62,668 bases of DNA, from the NCBI GenBank assembly GCA_003140235.1, contig PLJN01000059.1:10115-72782 (forward strand), in the 5' to 3' direction. Positions within the stretch are counted from its first letter, which is position 1, and every line of letters begins with the position of its first letter. Positions 17,753 to 26,179 of the stretch are shown one piece after another. The notes below the pieces were generated by a model. The model was not told the origin of the DNA. It searched no databases and saw nothing but the letters and a program-made list of their open reading frames with translations. The position numbers and the translations under genes were made by a program. This stretch comes from Acidobacteriaceae bacterium. GTDB lineage: Bacteria; Acidobacteriota; Terriglobia; Terriglobales; Acidobacteriaceae.

Positions 17753-18565
17753 ATGGCAGCAGATTTTCAGGACACGGTAATCATCTCCGACCTGCACCTT
17801 GGGTCTGAAGTAAGCCGGGCGGGCGAAGCATTGCAGTTCCTGCAATCGATTCAATTCAAGCGCCTGATTCTGCTGGGCGACATTTTTAGCGACCTCAACT
17901 TCCGCCGCCTGACCAAAGAGCACTGGAAGTTCCTCAGCTACATTCGCAAGCTCTCGAACCCCCGCCATGGCGTCGAAGTTGTCTGGGTAGAAGGCAATCA
18001 CGATCACGGCCTGGCGCAGCTCATGTCGCATCTGGTTGGTGTGCCGGTTTATCAGCAATATGTCTGGGAGCATGCCGGCAAGCGGCACCTGGCCATCCAC
18101 GGACATCAGTTTGACCGCTTTGCCATCAACAACTTTGTGCTGAGCGAAATCGGCCAGCTTCTGTATCTCTACCTGCAAAAATTTGACTTGAAGAATAAAC
18201 GTTTCGCCCGCTACCTGGACCGTCTCAATACAAGATGGCTCCGGCTGTCCGCGAAGGTGGCAGACGGGGCGCTCAGCTACGCAAAACAAGGCAAAGCTGA
18301 GCGCATTTTTTGTGGACACACCCATGTCCCATTGCACCTGGAGCGCGATGGGGTTGACTACTACAACTCCGGCGCCTGGGTCGACGCACAGTGCACCTAC
18401 ATTGCCATCAATCAAGAAGGAGTGGCCATCCATGAATACGTCTTCGAGTCCACTGACGATCGTGATCCCGGCCAAGAACGAATCGAAACTATTGCCGAAT
18501 CTGTTGGAGTCCTTGTCCCAGCAGGACTACCCGCAGATGCGGCATACCAAAGTATTCGTTGCTGA
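17753..18565 (+). CDS. Calcineurin-like metallophosphoesterase (LpxH-like)
   Basis: This 270-residue enzyme is in the UDP-2,3-diacylglucosamine pyrophosphohydrolase-like group. Metal-binding motifs appear in order: SDLHLGS (Asp13, His15), LGDIFSD (Asp43), EGNHDHG (81-86), HGHQFD (116-121) and CGHTHVP (187-193). In true LpxH the product is lipid X for lipid A synthesis; the overlap with a glycosyltransferase supports an envelope-lipid or glycan role, but the substrate is not proven. The frame runs 134 bp into the next gene; residues after about 230 (ESTDDRDPGQ...) look like read-through rather than a conserved domain. Confidence 0.85.
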   Translation: MAADFQDTVIISDLHLGSEVSRAGEALQFLQSIQFKRLILLGDIFSDLNFRRLTKEHWKFLSYIRKLSNPRHGVEVVWVEGNHDHGLAQLMSHLVGVPVYQQYVWEHAGKRHLAIHGHQFDRFAINNFVLSEIGQLLYLYLQKFDLKNKRFARYLDRLNTRWLRLSAKVADGALSYAKQGKAERIFCGHTHVPLHLERDGVDYYNSGAWVDAQCTYIAINQEGVAIHEYVFESTDDRDPGQERIETIAESVGVLVPAGLPADAAYQSIRC

Positions 18566-19160
18566 CGCCGGTTCCACCGATGGCACGCAAGAACTGGCCC
18601 TGAGCTTCCGCGGACGGATGGATGTGGAAGTCATTTCCGGCGGACTGCCGTCCGTCGGACGCAATGCCGGTGCTCGCAAAGCCACCACGCCGTTTGTTCT
18701 TTTTATTGACGCGGACATGGAACTGAAAGACCGCACCCTGGTCCGGCGGGCCATCGACTTGGCGGAGCGGCGCAACCTGCACTGCGTTACCACCAACGTG
18801 TGGTGCGATCGCGGCAACGTGGGCGATAAGCTGCTCTATTTCGGCAGCAACCTCATGCAGTACGGCTCCCTGCTGTGCAGGCCTTTCAGCACCGGCATGT
18901 TCATGCTGTTCGCGAAGGCCAGATTCGACCGGCTGGGCGGATTCAACGAAGGCGCGCTCTACGCCGAGGACTATCTGCTCAGCAAGAAAGTAGCAAACTG
19001 GAAGTTTGGGATCGTTTCCGGAAAAATCAACACTACGAACCGCCGTTTTTGCAATATGGGACACTCCCGGATCATCCTGTTGTTCTTTAAGACCATGCTG
19101 AACACCTTTAATGAAGACTACTTTCTCCATGATCAGGGCTACTGGCATCAAAAGGTCTAA
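18432..19160 (+). CDS. Glycosyltransferase family 2
   Basis: The 242-residue GT-A enzyme starts NTSSSPLTIVIPAKNESKLL and shows the nucleotide-sugar motifs VADAGSTDGTQ and FIDADMEL (DxD-type), with an acceptor/catalytic region LGGFNEGALYAEDYLLSKKV. The hydrophobic C-terminal stretch (ILLFFKTML) may be membrane-associated. The ATG at 18432 is chosen because the GT2 fold starts there; the longer frame from 18312 is a shadow of the upstream gene. It overlaps the LpxH-like gene by 134 bp in another frame. Sugar donor and acceptor are unknown. Confidence 0.86.
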   Translation: MNTSSSPLTIVIPAKNESKLLPNLLESLSQQDYPQMRHTKVFVADAGSTDGTQELALSFRGRMDVEVISGGLPSVGRNAGARKATTPFVLFIDADMELKDRTLVRRAIDLAERRNLHCVTTNVWCDRGNVGDKLLYFGSNLMQYGSLLCRPFSTGMFMLFAKARFDRLGGFNEGALYAEDYLLSKKVANWKFGIVSGKINTTNRRFCNMGHSRIILLFFKTMLNTFNEDYFLHDQGYWHQKV

Positions 19161-19184
19161 CCCGCGGCTAGTACAATACGGTTG

Positions 19185-20534
19185 ATGGATAAAGGACCGA
19201 CCGACAAGCACTCGCGCGAGTTCCCTGCCGGCTTTGCCTGGGGCGTATCGACTTCCTCCCATCAGGTTGAGGGAAACAATTCCAACAATCAATGGTCCGC
19301 ATGGGAAAAGGCAGGAAGAATCAAATCCCGTGACCAGGTGGGACTGGCCTGCGATTGGTGGACCAACGCCGAACAGGATTTTGACCTCGCCAAGACTCTG
19401 GGGATCAACGCGTTGCGCCTCTCAGTTGAATGGAGCCGCATTGAGCCGAGTGAAAATATCTGGGACAATGAAGCGCTTCAGCGCTATCGCGCCATGCTTG
19501 TGGCCCTGCACGCTCGCGGCCTGCGGCCATTCGTAACGCTCCATCATTTTACGAATCCACTTTGGTTTGAAGCCAAAGGAGCATTCGCTTCGCCAGAATC
19601 TGTCCCGCTGTTCGAGCGGTTTACGCGCCGCGTGGTCGAAGCGCTCGGCGACCTTTGCTGTGACTGGAGCACCTTCAACGAGCCGAACGTCTACGTGTCT
19701 CTTGGATATTTTCTCGGCGAGTTCCCTCCTGGCAAAAAGGGACGCTTCATTCAAGCCGCTCGCGTCACCGAGAACCTTTGCCGGGCACATGCCGCCGCTT
19801 ATCGCGCCATCCACGAATTTCAACCCAACGCGCAAGTCGGATGGGCGCAGCATTACGTTGTATTCAAACCCCGCAACAAAGAATCAGCCATCGATCGCTG
19901 GATGACCCGCTTTATTGACCGGCGCTTCAACGACAATTTTGCCGACTGCATTCGTACCGGCCGCGCGCCATTTCCTTTGGACTTGCTCGGGCACAGCCTG
20001 CCCGAAGTAAAAGACACCTGCGATTACGTGGGCATCAACTATTACATACGCCTGCGTGTGGGATTCAGCCTGCGCGCCCGCAAGACGATGTATTTTGAGT
20101 TCACGGTGCCACCGCATAAACCTCAAGGAGATCCGGGCATCGAAATCCCGTATGGCGAGGCATTCCCTAAGGGTCTGCGGCATGCCGTGCGCCGTTTCCT
20201 GCCCTTTAATAAGCCGCTCTACATTCTCGAAAACGGTGTGCCCGACCGGGCCGATCGGCTGCGTCCGTGGCTGCTCGAATCCACGTTCCAGCAGATGCAC
20301 CGCCTGCTGTCGGAAGGCGCGGACCTGCGCGGCTACTTCCATTGGACGCTGGCTGACAATTTTGAATGGAACGAAGGCTGGCATCTCCGCTTCGGCTTGT
20401 TTGAACTTGATCCTGAAACGCAGACCCGCCGTCCCCGGCCCAGTGCGGACGTTTACGCAAGACTGATCCGCGAGACAACGGTCGCGGTTGCTCTGAATCA
20501 AGACTTGCCGCTGGTACACGCTGAAGAACGCTGA
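19185..20534 (+). CDS. Glycoside hydrolase family 1 (beta-glycosidase)
   Basis: The 449-residue product has the GH1 (beta/alpha)8 signatures: FAWGVSTSSHQVEG near the N-terminus, STFNEPNVYV (acid/base Glu about 166) and YILENGVPD (nucleophile Glu about 349), plus the C-terminal YFHWTLADNFEWNEGW. It lacks a signal peptide, so it is probably cytoplasmic. The substrate is likely a beta-glucoside or beta-galactoside but the specificity is not readable. The ATG at 19185 is preferred over the preceding TTG. It sits 24 bp after the GT2 gene, in the same direction. Confidence 0.92.
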   Translation: MDKGPTDKHSREFPAGFAWGVSTSSHQVEGNNSNNQWSAWEKAGRIKSRDQVGLACDWWTNAEQDFDLAKTLGINALRLSVEWSRIEPSENIWDNEALQRYRAMLVALHARGLRPFVTLHHFTNPLWFEAKGAFASPESVPLFERFTRRVVEALGDLCCDWSTFNEPNVYVSLGYFLGEFPPGKKGRFIQAARVTENLCRAHAAAYRAIHEFQPNAQVGWAQHYVVFKPRNKESAIDRWMTRFIDRRFNDNFADCIRTGRAPFPLDLLGHSLPEVKDTCDYVGINYYIRLRVGFSLRARKTMYFEFTVPPHKPQGDPGIEIPYGEAFPKGLRHAVRRFLPFNKPLYILENGVPDRADRLRPWLLESTFQQMHRLLSEGADLRGYFHWTLADNFEWNEGWHLRFGLFELDPETQTRRPRPSADVYARLIRETTVAVALNQDLPLVHAEER

Positions 20535-20604
20535 TCGACCTGGCTCATTGCCAATTGCTATTTGCCAACTGCTCTCCAGTACAATGGCCACGGAGACAAT
20601 CATC

Positions 20605-21615
20605 ATGAGCACAATCAATCATCAGTTTCGGCTGGCAGCGCGGCCGGTGGGAATGCCTAAACCAAGTGACTGGAATTACACCGAGGAACCAGTACGCGAA
20701 CTGGCCAACGGCGAAGTCCTGATCAAAGTGCTTTATCTCTCTCTTGATCCCGCCATGCGCGGCTGGATGAACGAAGGCCGCTCCTACATTGCGCCGGTAG
20801 GCATCGGCGAAGTCATGCGCGCCGGCGGCGCCGGACGCGTGGTGGAATCCAAAAACCCTGGATTTGCAGTTGGTGATTTGGTCACGGGCATATTTGGCAT
20901 TCAGGAATACGCCACTTCGAATGGCCAGGGACTAAATAAAGTAAATACTAAGTTCGCGCCGCTTCCCGTCTATCTGAGCACGCTGGGCATGCCGGGCATG
21001 ACCGCTTATTTTGGCTTGCTCGATACCGGAGAGCTCAAGCCCGGCGAGACCGTCGTGGTTTCCGGCGCTGCCGGGGCCGTGGGCGCCGTCGTGGGACAGA
21101 TTGCCAAAATCAAAGGCTGCCCTGTTGTCGGAATTGCCGGCGGGCCGGACAAGTGTAAATATCTGGTGGAAGAGCTGGGCTTTGACGCGGCCATTGATTA
21201 CAAGTCCGCGGACGTCCGCAAGGCGTTGCAGCAACATTGCCCCAACGGAATCGATGTCTACTTTGACAACGTGGGTGGCGACATTCTGGACGCGGTGCTC
21301 ACCCAGATCAAGCGCGGGACGCGCATCGTGATTTGCGGCGCAATTTCCCAATACAACAACACTACGCCGGTGAAGGGACCGTCGAACTATCTCTCGTTGC
21401 TGGTCAATCGGGCCAGTATGAAGGGCATGGTAGTTTTTGATTTCGCGGCGCGCTATGGCGAGGCCGCCAAGGAAATGGCCGGATGGATGGCCGCCGGTAA
21501 ACTGAAATCGCGCGAAGACATTGTCACCGGCCTGCAGACTTTCCCGGACACACTGTTAAAACTGTTTCGCGGAGAGAATTTCGGAAAGCTGGTCTTGAAA
21601 GTGGCGGACGAGTAG
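20605..21615 (+). CDS. NADP-dependent MDR-family oxidoreductase (CurA/leukotriene-B4-dehydrogenase-like)
   Basis: The 336-residue zinc-independent medium-chain dehydrogenase/reductase starts MSTINHQFRLAARPVGMP and carries EPVRELANGEVLIKVLYLSL..DPAMRGWM, the typical opening of prostaglandin/alkenal reductases. The cofactor fold is VVSGAAGAVGAVVGQIAKIKG (about residues 148-168). The family reduces alpha,beta-unsaturated aldehydes or ketones with NADPH. The ATG at 20605 has GGAGAC upstream. The longer frame from 20548 reads through intergenic sequence. Confidence 0.9.
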   Translation: MSTINHQFRLAARPVGMPKPSDWNYTEEPVRELANGEVLIKVLYLSLDPAMRGWMNEGRSYIAPVGIGEVMRAGGAGRVVESKNPGFAVGDLVTGIFGIQEYATSNGQGLNKVNTKFAPLPVYLSTLGMPGMTAYFGLLDTGELKPGETVVVSGAAGAVGAVVGQIAKIKGCPVVGIAGGPDKCKYLVEELGFDAAIDYKSADVRKALQQHCPNGIDVYFDNVGGDILDAVLTQIKRGTRIVICGAISQYNNTTPVKGPSNYLSLLVNRASMKGMVVFDFAARYGEAAKEMAGWMAAGKLKSREDIVTGLQTFPDTLLKLFRGENFGKLVLKVADE

Positions 21616-21640
21616 ACCGGAGGGCGGAAATAAAAAGCGC

Positions 21641-21817
21641 TTAGGATTGATCTGCAGCATCGTTCAGCAACGTGGTGATTCTTTGCACAGCGAGTTCTAT
21701 CTCGGCACAGTTGTCCCGGGACCTGGTGTCCCCGACCTGACAGCCCAGGAGTTCGGCCCGTCCCATGACTACTGCCAGTTGATTGTTGATCCGGTGAAGA
21801 ACTTCTTCCTGCAACAT
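21641..21817 (-). CDS. 58-residue stand-alone HisKA/DHp-like protein
   Basis: This short minus-strand frame reads MLQEEVLHRINNQLAVVMGR then AELLGCQVGD and AVQRITTLLNDAADQS. The HRINNQLAVVMGRAELL segment matches the helix carrying the phospho-acceptor His in HisKA dimerisation domains (usually HEINNPL..V.G.AELL). No ATP-binding domain follows, and the protein is too short for a kinase. AGG precedes the ATG by a normal spacing, and a perfect inverted repeat lies 85 bp upstream. It may be a mini phospho-acceptor protein, an interfering fragment, or a remnant. Confidence 0.5.
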   Translation of the reverse strand: MLQEEVLHRINNQLAVVMGRAELLGCQVGDTRSRDNCAEIELAVQRITTLLNDAADQS

Positions 21818-21901
21818 AATCGTACCTCGTGGGCAACACTGGAAACTCGCTGCCAGATGACATTGTCAGTCCGGGAAAGGAAATCCCAACATTCTTCGCT
21901 G

Positions 21902-21925
21902 TTTTGTTCCGAAAACGGAACAAAA
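21902..21925. promoter_or_regulatory. Perfect operator-like palindrome TTTTGTTCCG-AAAA-CGGAACAAAA
   Basis: The 10-bp arms are perfect with a four-base A spacer; the core GTTCCGAAAACGGAAC resembles XRE-type repressor sites. It lies between the divergent 58-residue gene (start 21817) and the GH47 gene (start 22067), so it could control either. An intrinsic terminator for the minus-strand gene is less likely because it lies upstream of it. Confidence 0.6.
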
Positions 21926-22066
21926 TACAGAGCAGGGTCGGATTAGCCGCGGAGATGTCCACCATACTTAACCTAGGCAAAAATGACAAAACCCGTAGAA
22001 ACCAAGCGGCCGCCTTTCATTTCACGAACAAAGCAGGTGTTCTTGTCGCTTAAGAAGGGTACTTTC

Positions 22067-23434
22067 ATGCGCACCGTTTCTTTCGTGGTCCTGTTACTTT
22101 TGTTTGCCGCCACGGCTACCCAGTTCGTTGCGGCGCAAGGCGTTTCAAAAGCACTGGTATCAGACAAGAATGAAGCCGAGCAGGTCCGGCAGGAGTTTCT
22201 GCATTCCTGGAAGGCCTATAAGCGCTACGCCTGGGGACACGATGAACTCAAGCCTCTCAGTAAAGGCCGCCGCGACTGGCACGCCTTATCTTTATATATG
22301 ACGCCGGTGGACGCGCTGGACACCATGATCCTGATGGGCCTCACCCATGAAGCGGACCAGACCCGCGAGCTGATCGTGCACCATCTCTCTTTTGATCAAG
22401 ATATCGAGGTCAAGAATTTCGAGATTACCATCCGCCTGCTGGGTGGCCTGCTCAGCAGCTATCAACTCACGCACGACGAACGCCTTCTACACCTGGCAGA
22501 CGATCTGGGCACGCGTCTGTTACCCGCGTTCAACTCCCCAACCGGCATGCCGTACATGTATGTGAATCTCAAAACCGGAAAGACGCGCGGCGCTGAAAGC
22601 AACCCCGCCGAAATCGGCACGCTGCTGATCGAGTTCGGCACGCTCAGCAAACTCACCGGAAAACCTGTCTATTACGACAAGGCCAAGCACGCTCTGGTGG
22701 AACTGTACAACCGGCGGTCACCGCTGGGGCTGGTGGGCTCGGTCATCAACGTGGAAACCGGCAAGTGGATTGATACCACCAGCCACATCAGCGGCGGCAT
22801 TGACTCCTACTACGAATATCTTCTGAAATCCTGGCTGCTGTTCGACGACAAAGATTGCGAGCAGATGTGGAAGACCAGCATTGCCGCCGTCAACAAATAC
22901 CTTGCCGACGACACGCCCACCGGACTCTGGTACAGCCAAGTTGACATGAATACCGGCCAGCGGATCTCCACGCGATACGGCGCACTGGATGCATTCTTCC
23001 CCGCCGTGCTCGCACGCTCGGGTGACCTTGACCGCGCACGCCGGTTGCAGGAGTCGTCGTACAAGATGTGGACCACCTTCGGCATTGAGCCCGAGGAACT
23101 GGATTACTCCACCATGAAAATAACTTCACCCGGCTACCAGTTGCGTCCGGAGATCATGGAGTCGGCCTATTATCTGCATTTCTACACCCAGGACCGGCAC
23201 TACCAGGAAATGGGACGGACATTGTTTTCTGACCTGGTCCGTCATTGCAGAACGGAAGCGGGCTATGCTGCGCTGAGCAATGTTGCAACCAAAGAAAAAG
23301 CCGACCGCATGGAAAGCTATTTTCTTGCGGAGACGTTGAAATATCTGTACCTGCTTTTCGCCCCGCGTGAGAAGCTCGATTTGAGCGCAGTGGTCTTCAA
23401 CACCGAGGCCCATCCGATTCGCAGGACCTGGTAG
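22067..23434 (+). CDS. Secreted glycoside hydrolase family 47 (alpha-mannosidase-like)
   Basis: GH47 enzymes are inverting, calcium-dependent alpha-1,2-mannosidases. The 455-residue product starts with a signal peptide (MRTVSFVVLLLLFAATATQF VAAQ, split here) and shows HSWKAYKRYAWGHDELKPLS, LSLYMTPVDALDTMILMGL, FEITIRLLGGLLSSY, and SHISGGIDSYYEYLLKSW. The later LRPEIMESAYYLH and the C-terminal region complete the (alpha/alpha)7 barrel. Bacterial GH47 proteins are uncommon compared with eukaryotic ones. The ATG at 22067 has AAGAAGGG upstream; a longer frame from 21983 lacks signal-peptide character. Confidence 0.87.
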   Translation: MRTVSFVVLLLLFAATATQFVAAQGVSKALVSDKNEAEQVRQEFLHSWKAYKRYAWGHDELKPLSKGRRDWHALSLYMTPVDALDTMILMGLTHEADQTRELIVHHLSFDQDIEVKNFEITIRLLGGLLSSYQLTHDERLLHLADDLGTRLLPAFNSPTGMPYMYVNLKTGKTRGAESNPAEIGTLLIEFGTLSKLTGKPVYYDKAKHALVELYNRRSPLGLVGSVINVETGKWIDTTSHISGGIDSYYEYLLKSWLLFDDKDCEQMWKTSIAAVNKYLADDTPTGLWYSQVDMNTGQRISTRYGALDAFFPAVLARSGDLDRARRLQESSYKMWTTFGIEPEELDYSTMKITSPGYQLRPEIMESAYYLHFYTQDRHYQEMGRTLFSDLVRHCRTEAGYAALSNVATKEKADRMESYFLAETLKYLYLLFAPREKLDLSAVVFNTEAHPIRRTW

Positions 23435-23491
23435 AAGAAGCCTTCTCACCCCGCAACCACAAACCATCCGGCGCATAAGTTTTTGTAACTC

Positions 23492-23539
23492 TATAAGTAA
23501 ACTTGATAACATAACAACAAATTATTAATTTTACTTATA
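23492..23539. promoter_or_regulatory. A+T-rich island with 10-bp inverted repeat
   Basis: TATAAGTAAA at 23492 and TTTACTTATA at 23530 are perfect reverse complements with a 28-bp spacer. The surrounding ~75 bp is strikingly A+T-rich within a G+C-rich genome and lies just upstream of the ilvB-like fragment. It could be a promoter/operator, or a curved or protein-bound site. Confidence 0.45.
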
Positions 23540-23618
23540 CATCATAGCCAGCGACTATGGGCGGACAAGAGGCCGCCATCCAACAACGATGACGGCCTTC
23601 GCGTTATTCGGAGAACCC

Positions 23619-24081
23619 ATGCAAGTTACGCTGGCGGAACAAAACGCGGGTCATCCCACCGGAGCAATGCCGCCGCAACCTATGCGCGGCGCCCGCATTC
23701 TGCTGGAAGCGCTGGTGCGGGAAGGCGTCGACACCATTTTCGGCTATCCCGGCGGTGCCGTGCTTCATATTTATGACGAGCTGGTCAAGATGGAACCGCG
23801 CCTGCATCACCGACGGCCGCTTTTCCGGTGGGACCTACGGAATGGTCGTAGGATACATTTCGCCCGAAGCCGCCGTGGGGGGCGCCATTGCTCTCGTAGC
23901 CGAGGGAGATCAGATCACTATCGACGCGCAAAAGCAGCTTCTTCATCTTCATTTAGACGACGTGGAATTGCAGCGCCGCAAAGCAAACTGGAAAGCGCCT
24001 GAACAGAAAGCCAAAACGGGCGTCCTGGCAAAATATGCGAGGGTGGTCTCCAGCAGCAGCGTTGGCGCTGTCACCGATTGA
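23619..24081 (+). pseudogene. ilvB'-'ilvD chimeric remnant (out of frame)
   Basis: The 5' part (23619 to about 23810) encodes the N-terminus of acetolactate synthase large subunit: [33 protein letters not shown]. Within CCTGCATCACC the sequence switches to the C-terminus of dihydroxy-acid dehydratase in another frame: [32 protein letters not shown], then [20 protein letters not shown] and a stop at 24081. Neither catalytic protein can be made. The junction joins an ilvB 5' end to an ilvD 3' end; it needs an ilvB-before-ilvD ancestor, a tandem duplication junction, or another rearrangement. Confidence 0.85.
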
Positions 24082-24209
24082 TTTCCCCGGTTCTGCTTTT
24101 TCTGAACTCCTCATCCAGCAAGTAAAAATGCTCAAACATAGGCTACGATAGTCGCGCGGATCGTGTCCCGGTCTACTTGGACGGCACGCGAGCCTGGCGA
24201 GGAATTACC

Positions 24210-24998
24210 ATGCCGGAAGAAACCAAGACAGTGCTTGTCGAACGCGATGGAGACGTGCTCATTGTCACCATCAATCGTCCGAGAGTCAGGAATGCCGTCA
24301 ACGCCGCCACAGCGCAGACCCTGGCTGAGTCATTCCAGCAATTCGAGCGCGATGACTCGCTGAACGTCGCCATTCTTACAGGCGCGGGCGGCGCATTTTG
24401 CGCCGGCGCCGACTTGCGTGAGATTTCCGCTGGCACACGAAAGCTTGTGAATGCTGAAGCCCAGGGCCCCATGGGCCCGACCTGGATGCTTCTCAGCAAG
24501 CCGGTTATCGCGGCAGTGGAAGGACATGCCGTTGCCGGAGGATTGGAACTTGCGCTATGGTGCGATCTTCGCGTAGCTGCGCACGATGCAGTATTTGGGG
24601 TGTTCAATCGCCGCTTCGGAGTTCCGCTCATCGATCTGGGGACAGTGCGCTTGCCGCGACTCATCGGACAAAGCCATGCGCTGGACCTTATTATTACCGG
24701 CCGCGGAGTATCTGGTGAAGAAGCACTGCAGATGGGTCTGGTCAATCGTCTGGTCGAGCCGGGCCGGGCCCTGGAACATGCGCTGCTGCTCGCTCATGCA
24801 ATCGGGGAATTTCCTCAACGCTGCCTGCGCGCTGACCGGCTTTCCGCATATGAACAATGGTCCATGCCCTGGGACGAAGGCCGCCGCAACGAGTTGCGCC
24901 ACGGTCTTGAAGTTTTGGCGTCAGGCGAGGCCGCGACTGGCGCAACCCGCTTTGCCGAAGGCGCTGGAAGGCACGGCGCACGCGCGGAGAAGGAATGA
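24210..24998 (+). CDS. Enoyl-CoA hydratase/isomerase (crotonase) family
   Basis: The 262-residue crotonase-fold protein shows VTINRPRVRNAVN, the first oxyanion-hole loop GAGGAFCAGADLREISAG, and the second, KPVIAAVEGHAVAGGLELALWCDLRVA (split: VEGHAVAGGLELAL, then DLRVAA). The general catalytic region FGVPLIDLGTVRLPRLIG shows Asp at the position where classical hydratases often have Glu, so the exact reaction is uncertain. The ATG at 24210 has GAGGAA upstream. The C-terminus is Ala/Gly/Arg-rich. It acts on acyl-CoA in the cytoplasm. Confidence 0.9.
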   Translation: MPEETKTVLVERDGDVLIVTINRPRVRNAVNAATAQTLAESFQQFERDDSLNVAILTGAGGAFCAGADLREISAGTRKLVNAEAQGPMGPTWMLLSKPVIAAVEGHAVAGGLELALWCDLRVAAHDAVFGVFNRRFGVPLIDLGTVRLPRLIGQSHALDLIITGRGVSGEEALQMGLVNRLVEPGRALEHALLLAHAIGEFPQRCLRADRLSAYEQWSMPWDEGRRNELRHGLEVLASGEAATGATRFAEGAGRHGARAEKE

Positions 24999-25143
24999 GT
25001 CCCCCAACTGCAACCCGCATGCCCGCTCCCGAAAAGACTTTTTTCGCCGGTAGGCAGCCGCCGTTCGCCGAAAAAGAGACGACCTCCATAGCCATAGCCG
25101 CTAGGCTTGCTCGTGTAGTGAGCAGTCAGCGGAAGGAAACAAT

Positions 25144-25413
25144 ATGGCGAACATCAATCATGGTTCGAGCGACCTGGACGCAAGTGCTTTGGTCACCGTG
25201 GCATGTGCCAGCCTGGCGATGCTGCAAGACAAAGTTGAAATGATTGCGGCGAAGCATTTCCCCGCATTGCACCTGCTGGCCCAGTGGTGGCCCGTGTTGC
25301 TCATCATTGCCGGACTGATCGTGTTGCTCACAAGTTGGAATGCGAAAGGTGACGGAATCGCATCAAGAACGCCCGTTTCGAAAATGCAAAGGGAGATGAC
25401 CCATGAACGTTGA
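25144..25413 (+). CDS. Small single-helix membrane protein
   Basis: The 89-residue product has one clear membrane segment, WPVLLIIAGLIVLLTSW (about residues 49-65), preceded by a short amphipathic half. It overlaps the start of the LiaF-like gene by 11 bp, so it is probably the first gene of the LiaF-LytS-LytTR operon. Its Trp-Pro-hydrophobic helix resembles the DUF5668-type helix that also begins the next protein. Function is unknown; a membrane-stress accessory is plausible. Confidence 0.7.
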   Translation: MANINHGSSDLDASALVTVACASLAMLQDKVEMIAAKHFPALHLLAQWWPVLLIIAGLIVLLTSWNAKGDGIASRTPVSKMQREMTHER

Positions 25414-26170
25414 TCCTAACTTGAATGCCCCCCGCAACAATGCCGGCCAGGACGCAGTCGCAAAGGCCCGTGCCGCGGTCCGCCGAGGCCCCTTGGTGAC
25501 GGCCATTGTCGTCATCATTGTTGGTGTCGTGCTGCTGCTCGACCAGCTTGGCTATGTAAGCGTCGATTTCTGGCCACTGGTATTCGGAGCTGCTGGCGTT
25601 GTCCTGCTGCTTTCCGGGAACTGCTGGTCGCAGCGTCTCTGGGGCTCGGGTCTTCTCCTGGCCGCTATCATGATTGCCCTCAATGAACGTGGGATTACTC
25701 ACATCCGTTTCTGGCAACTGTGGCCTCTGTACATCATTGTGGCTGGCGTAGGATTGCTATGGAATGCCATGACTGGCAGCAGGACTTCGAAATTCTCGTC
25801 ATCCTCCAGCGGGAAATCTCCGTCATCACCGCGATTCAACTCGGTCTATGTTTTTTCCGGCACGGACCGCAAGATCACCACTAAAGATTTCGAAGGCGGA
25901 AGGATTTCCGCGATCTTTGGCGGGTTCAAGATCGACCTTAGCCGCGCGGATATCGCCGGCGACGTAGCGGTGATTGAAGTCAACGCCGTCTTTGGCGGCG
26001 GCGAAATCATTGTGCCCGAACAATGGGTTGTGGTTGTAGAGGGCGGTGGTGTGTTCGGCGCATTTGAGGACAAGACGCGGCACATCCAATCCGACGCCTC
26101 TCAGCCCGATAAGACCTTGATCGTAAAAGGCTCCGCTATTTTTGGCGGAATCGTAGTCAAGAACTGGTAA
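25403..26170 (+). CDS. LiaF-like membrane protein
   Basis: The 255-residue protein has N-terminal hydrophobic hairpins (LVTAIVVIIVGVVLLLDQLG, FWPLVFGAAGVVLLLSG, LYIIVAGVGLLWNAM), a Ser-rich linker, and a C-terminal beta-helix-like LiaF/YvqF domain. This has repeated AIFGGFKIDLSRA, NAVFGGGEIIVPEQW, GVFGAFED, SAIFGGIVVKNW. Relatives modulate envelope-stress two-component systems. The next genes here are a LytS-like kinase and a LytTR regulator, which supports that role. The start ATG at 25403 overlaps the preceding gene. Confidence 0.85.
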   Translation: MNVDPNLNAPRNNAGQDAVAKARAAVRRGPLVTAIVVIIVGVVLLLDQLGYVSVDFWPLVFGAAGVVLLLSGNCWSQRLWGSGLLLAAIMIALNERGITHIRFWQLWPLYIIVAGVGLLWNAMTGSRTSKFSSSSSGKSPSSPRFNSVYVFSGTDRKITTKDFEGGRISAIFGGFKIDLSRADIAGDVAVIEVNAVFGGGEIIVPEQWVVVVEGGGVFGAFEDKTRHIQSDASQPDKTLIVKGSAIFGGIVVKNW

Positions 26171-26179
26171 TGCCTTCGT

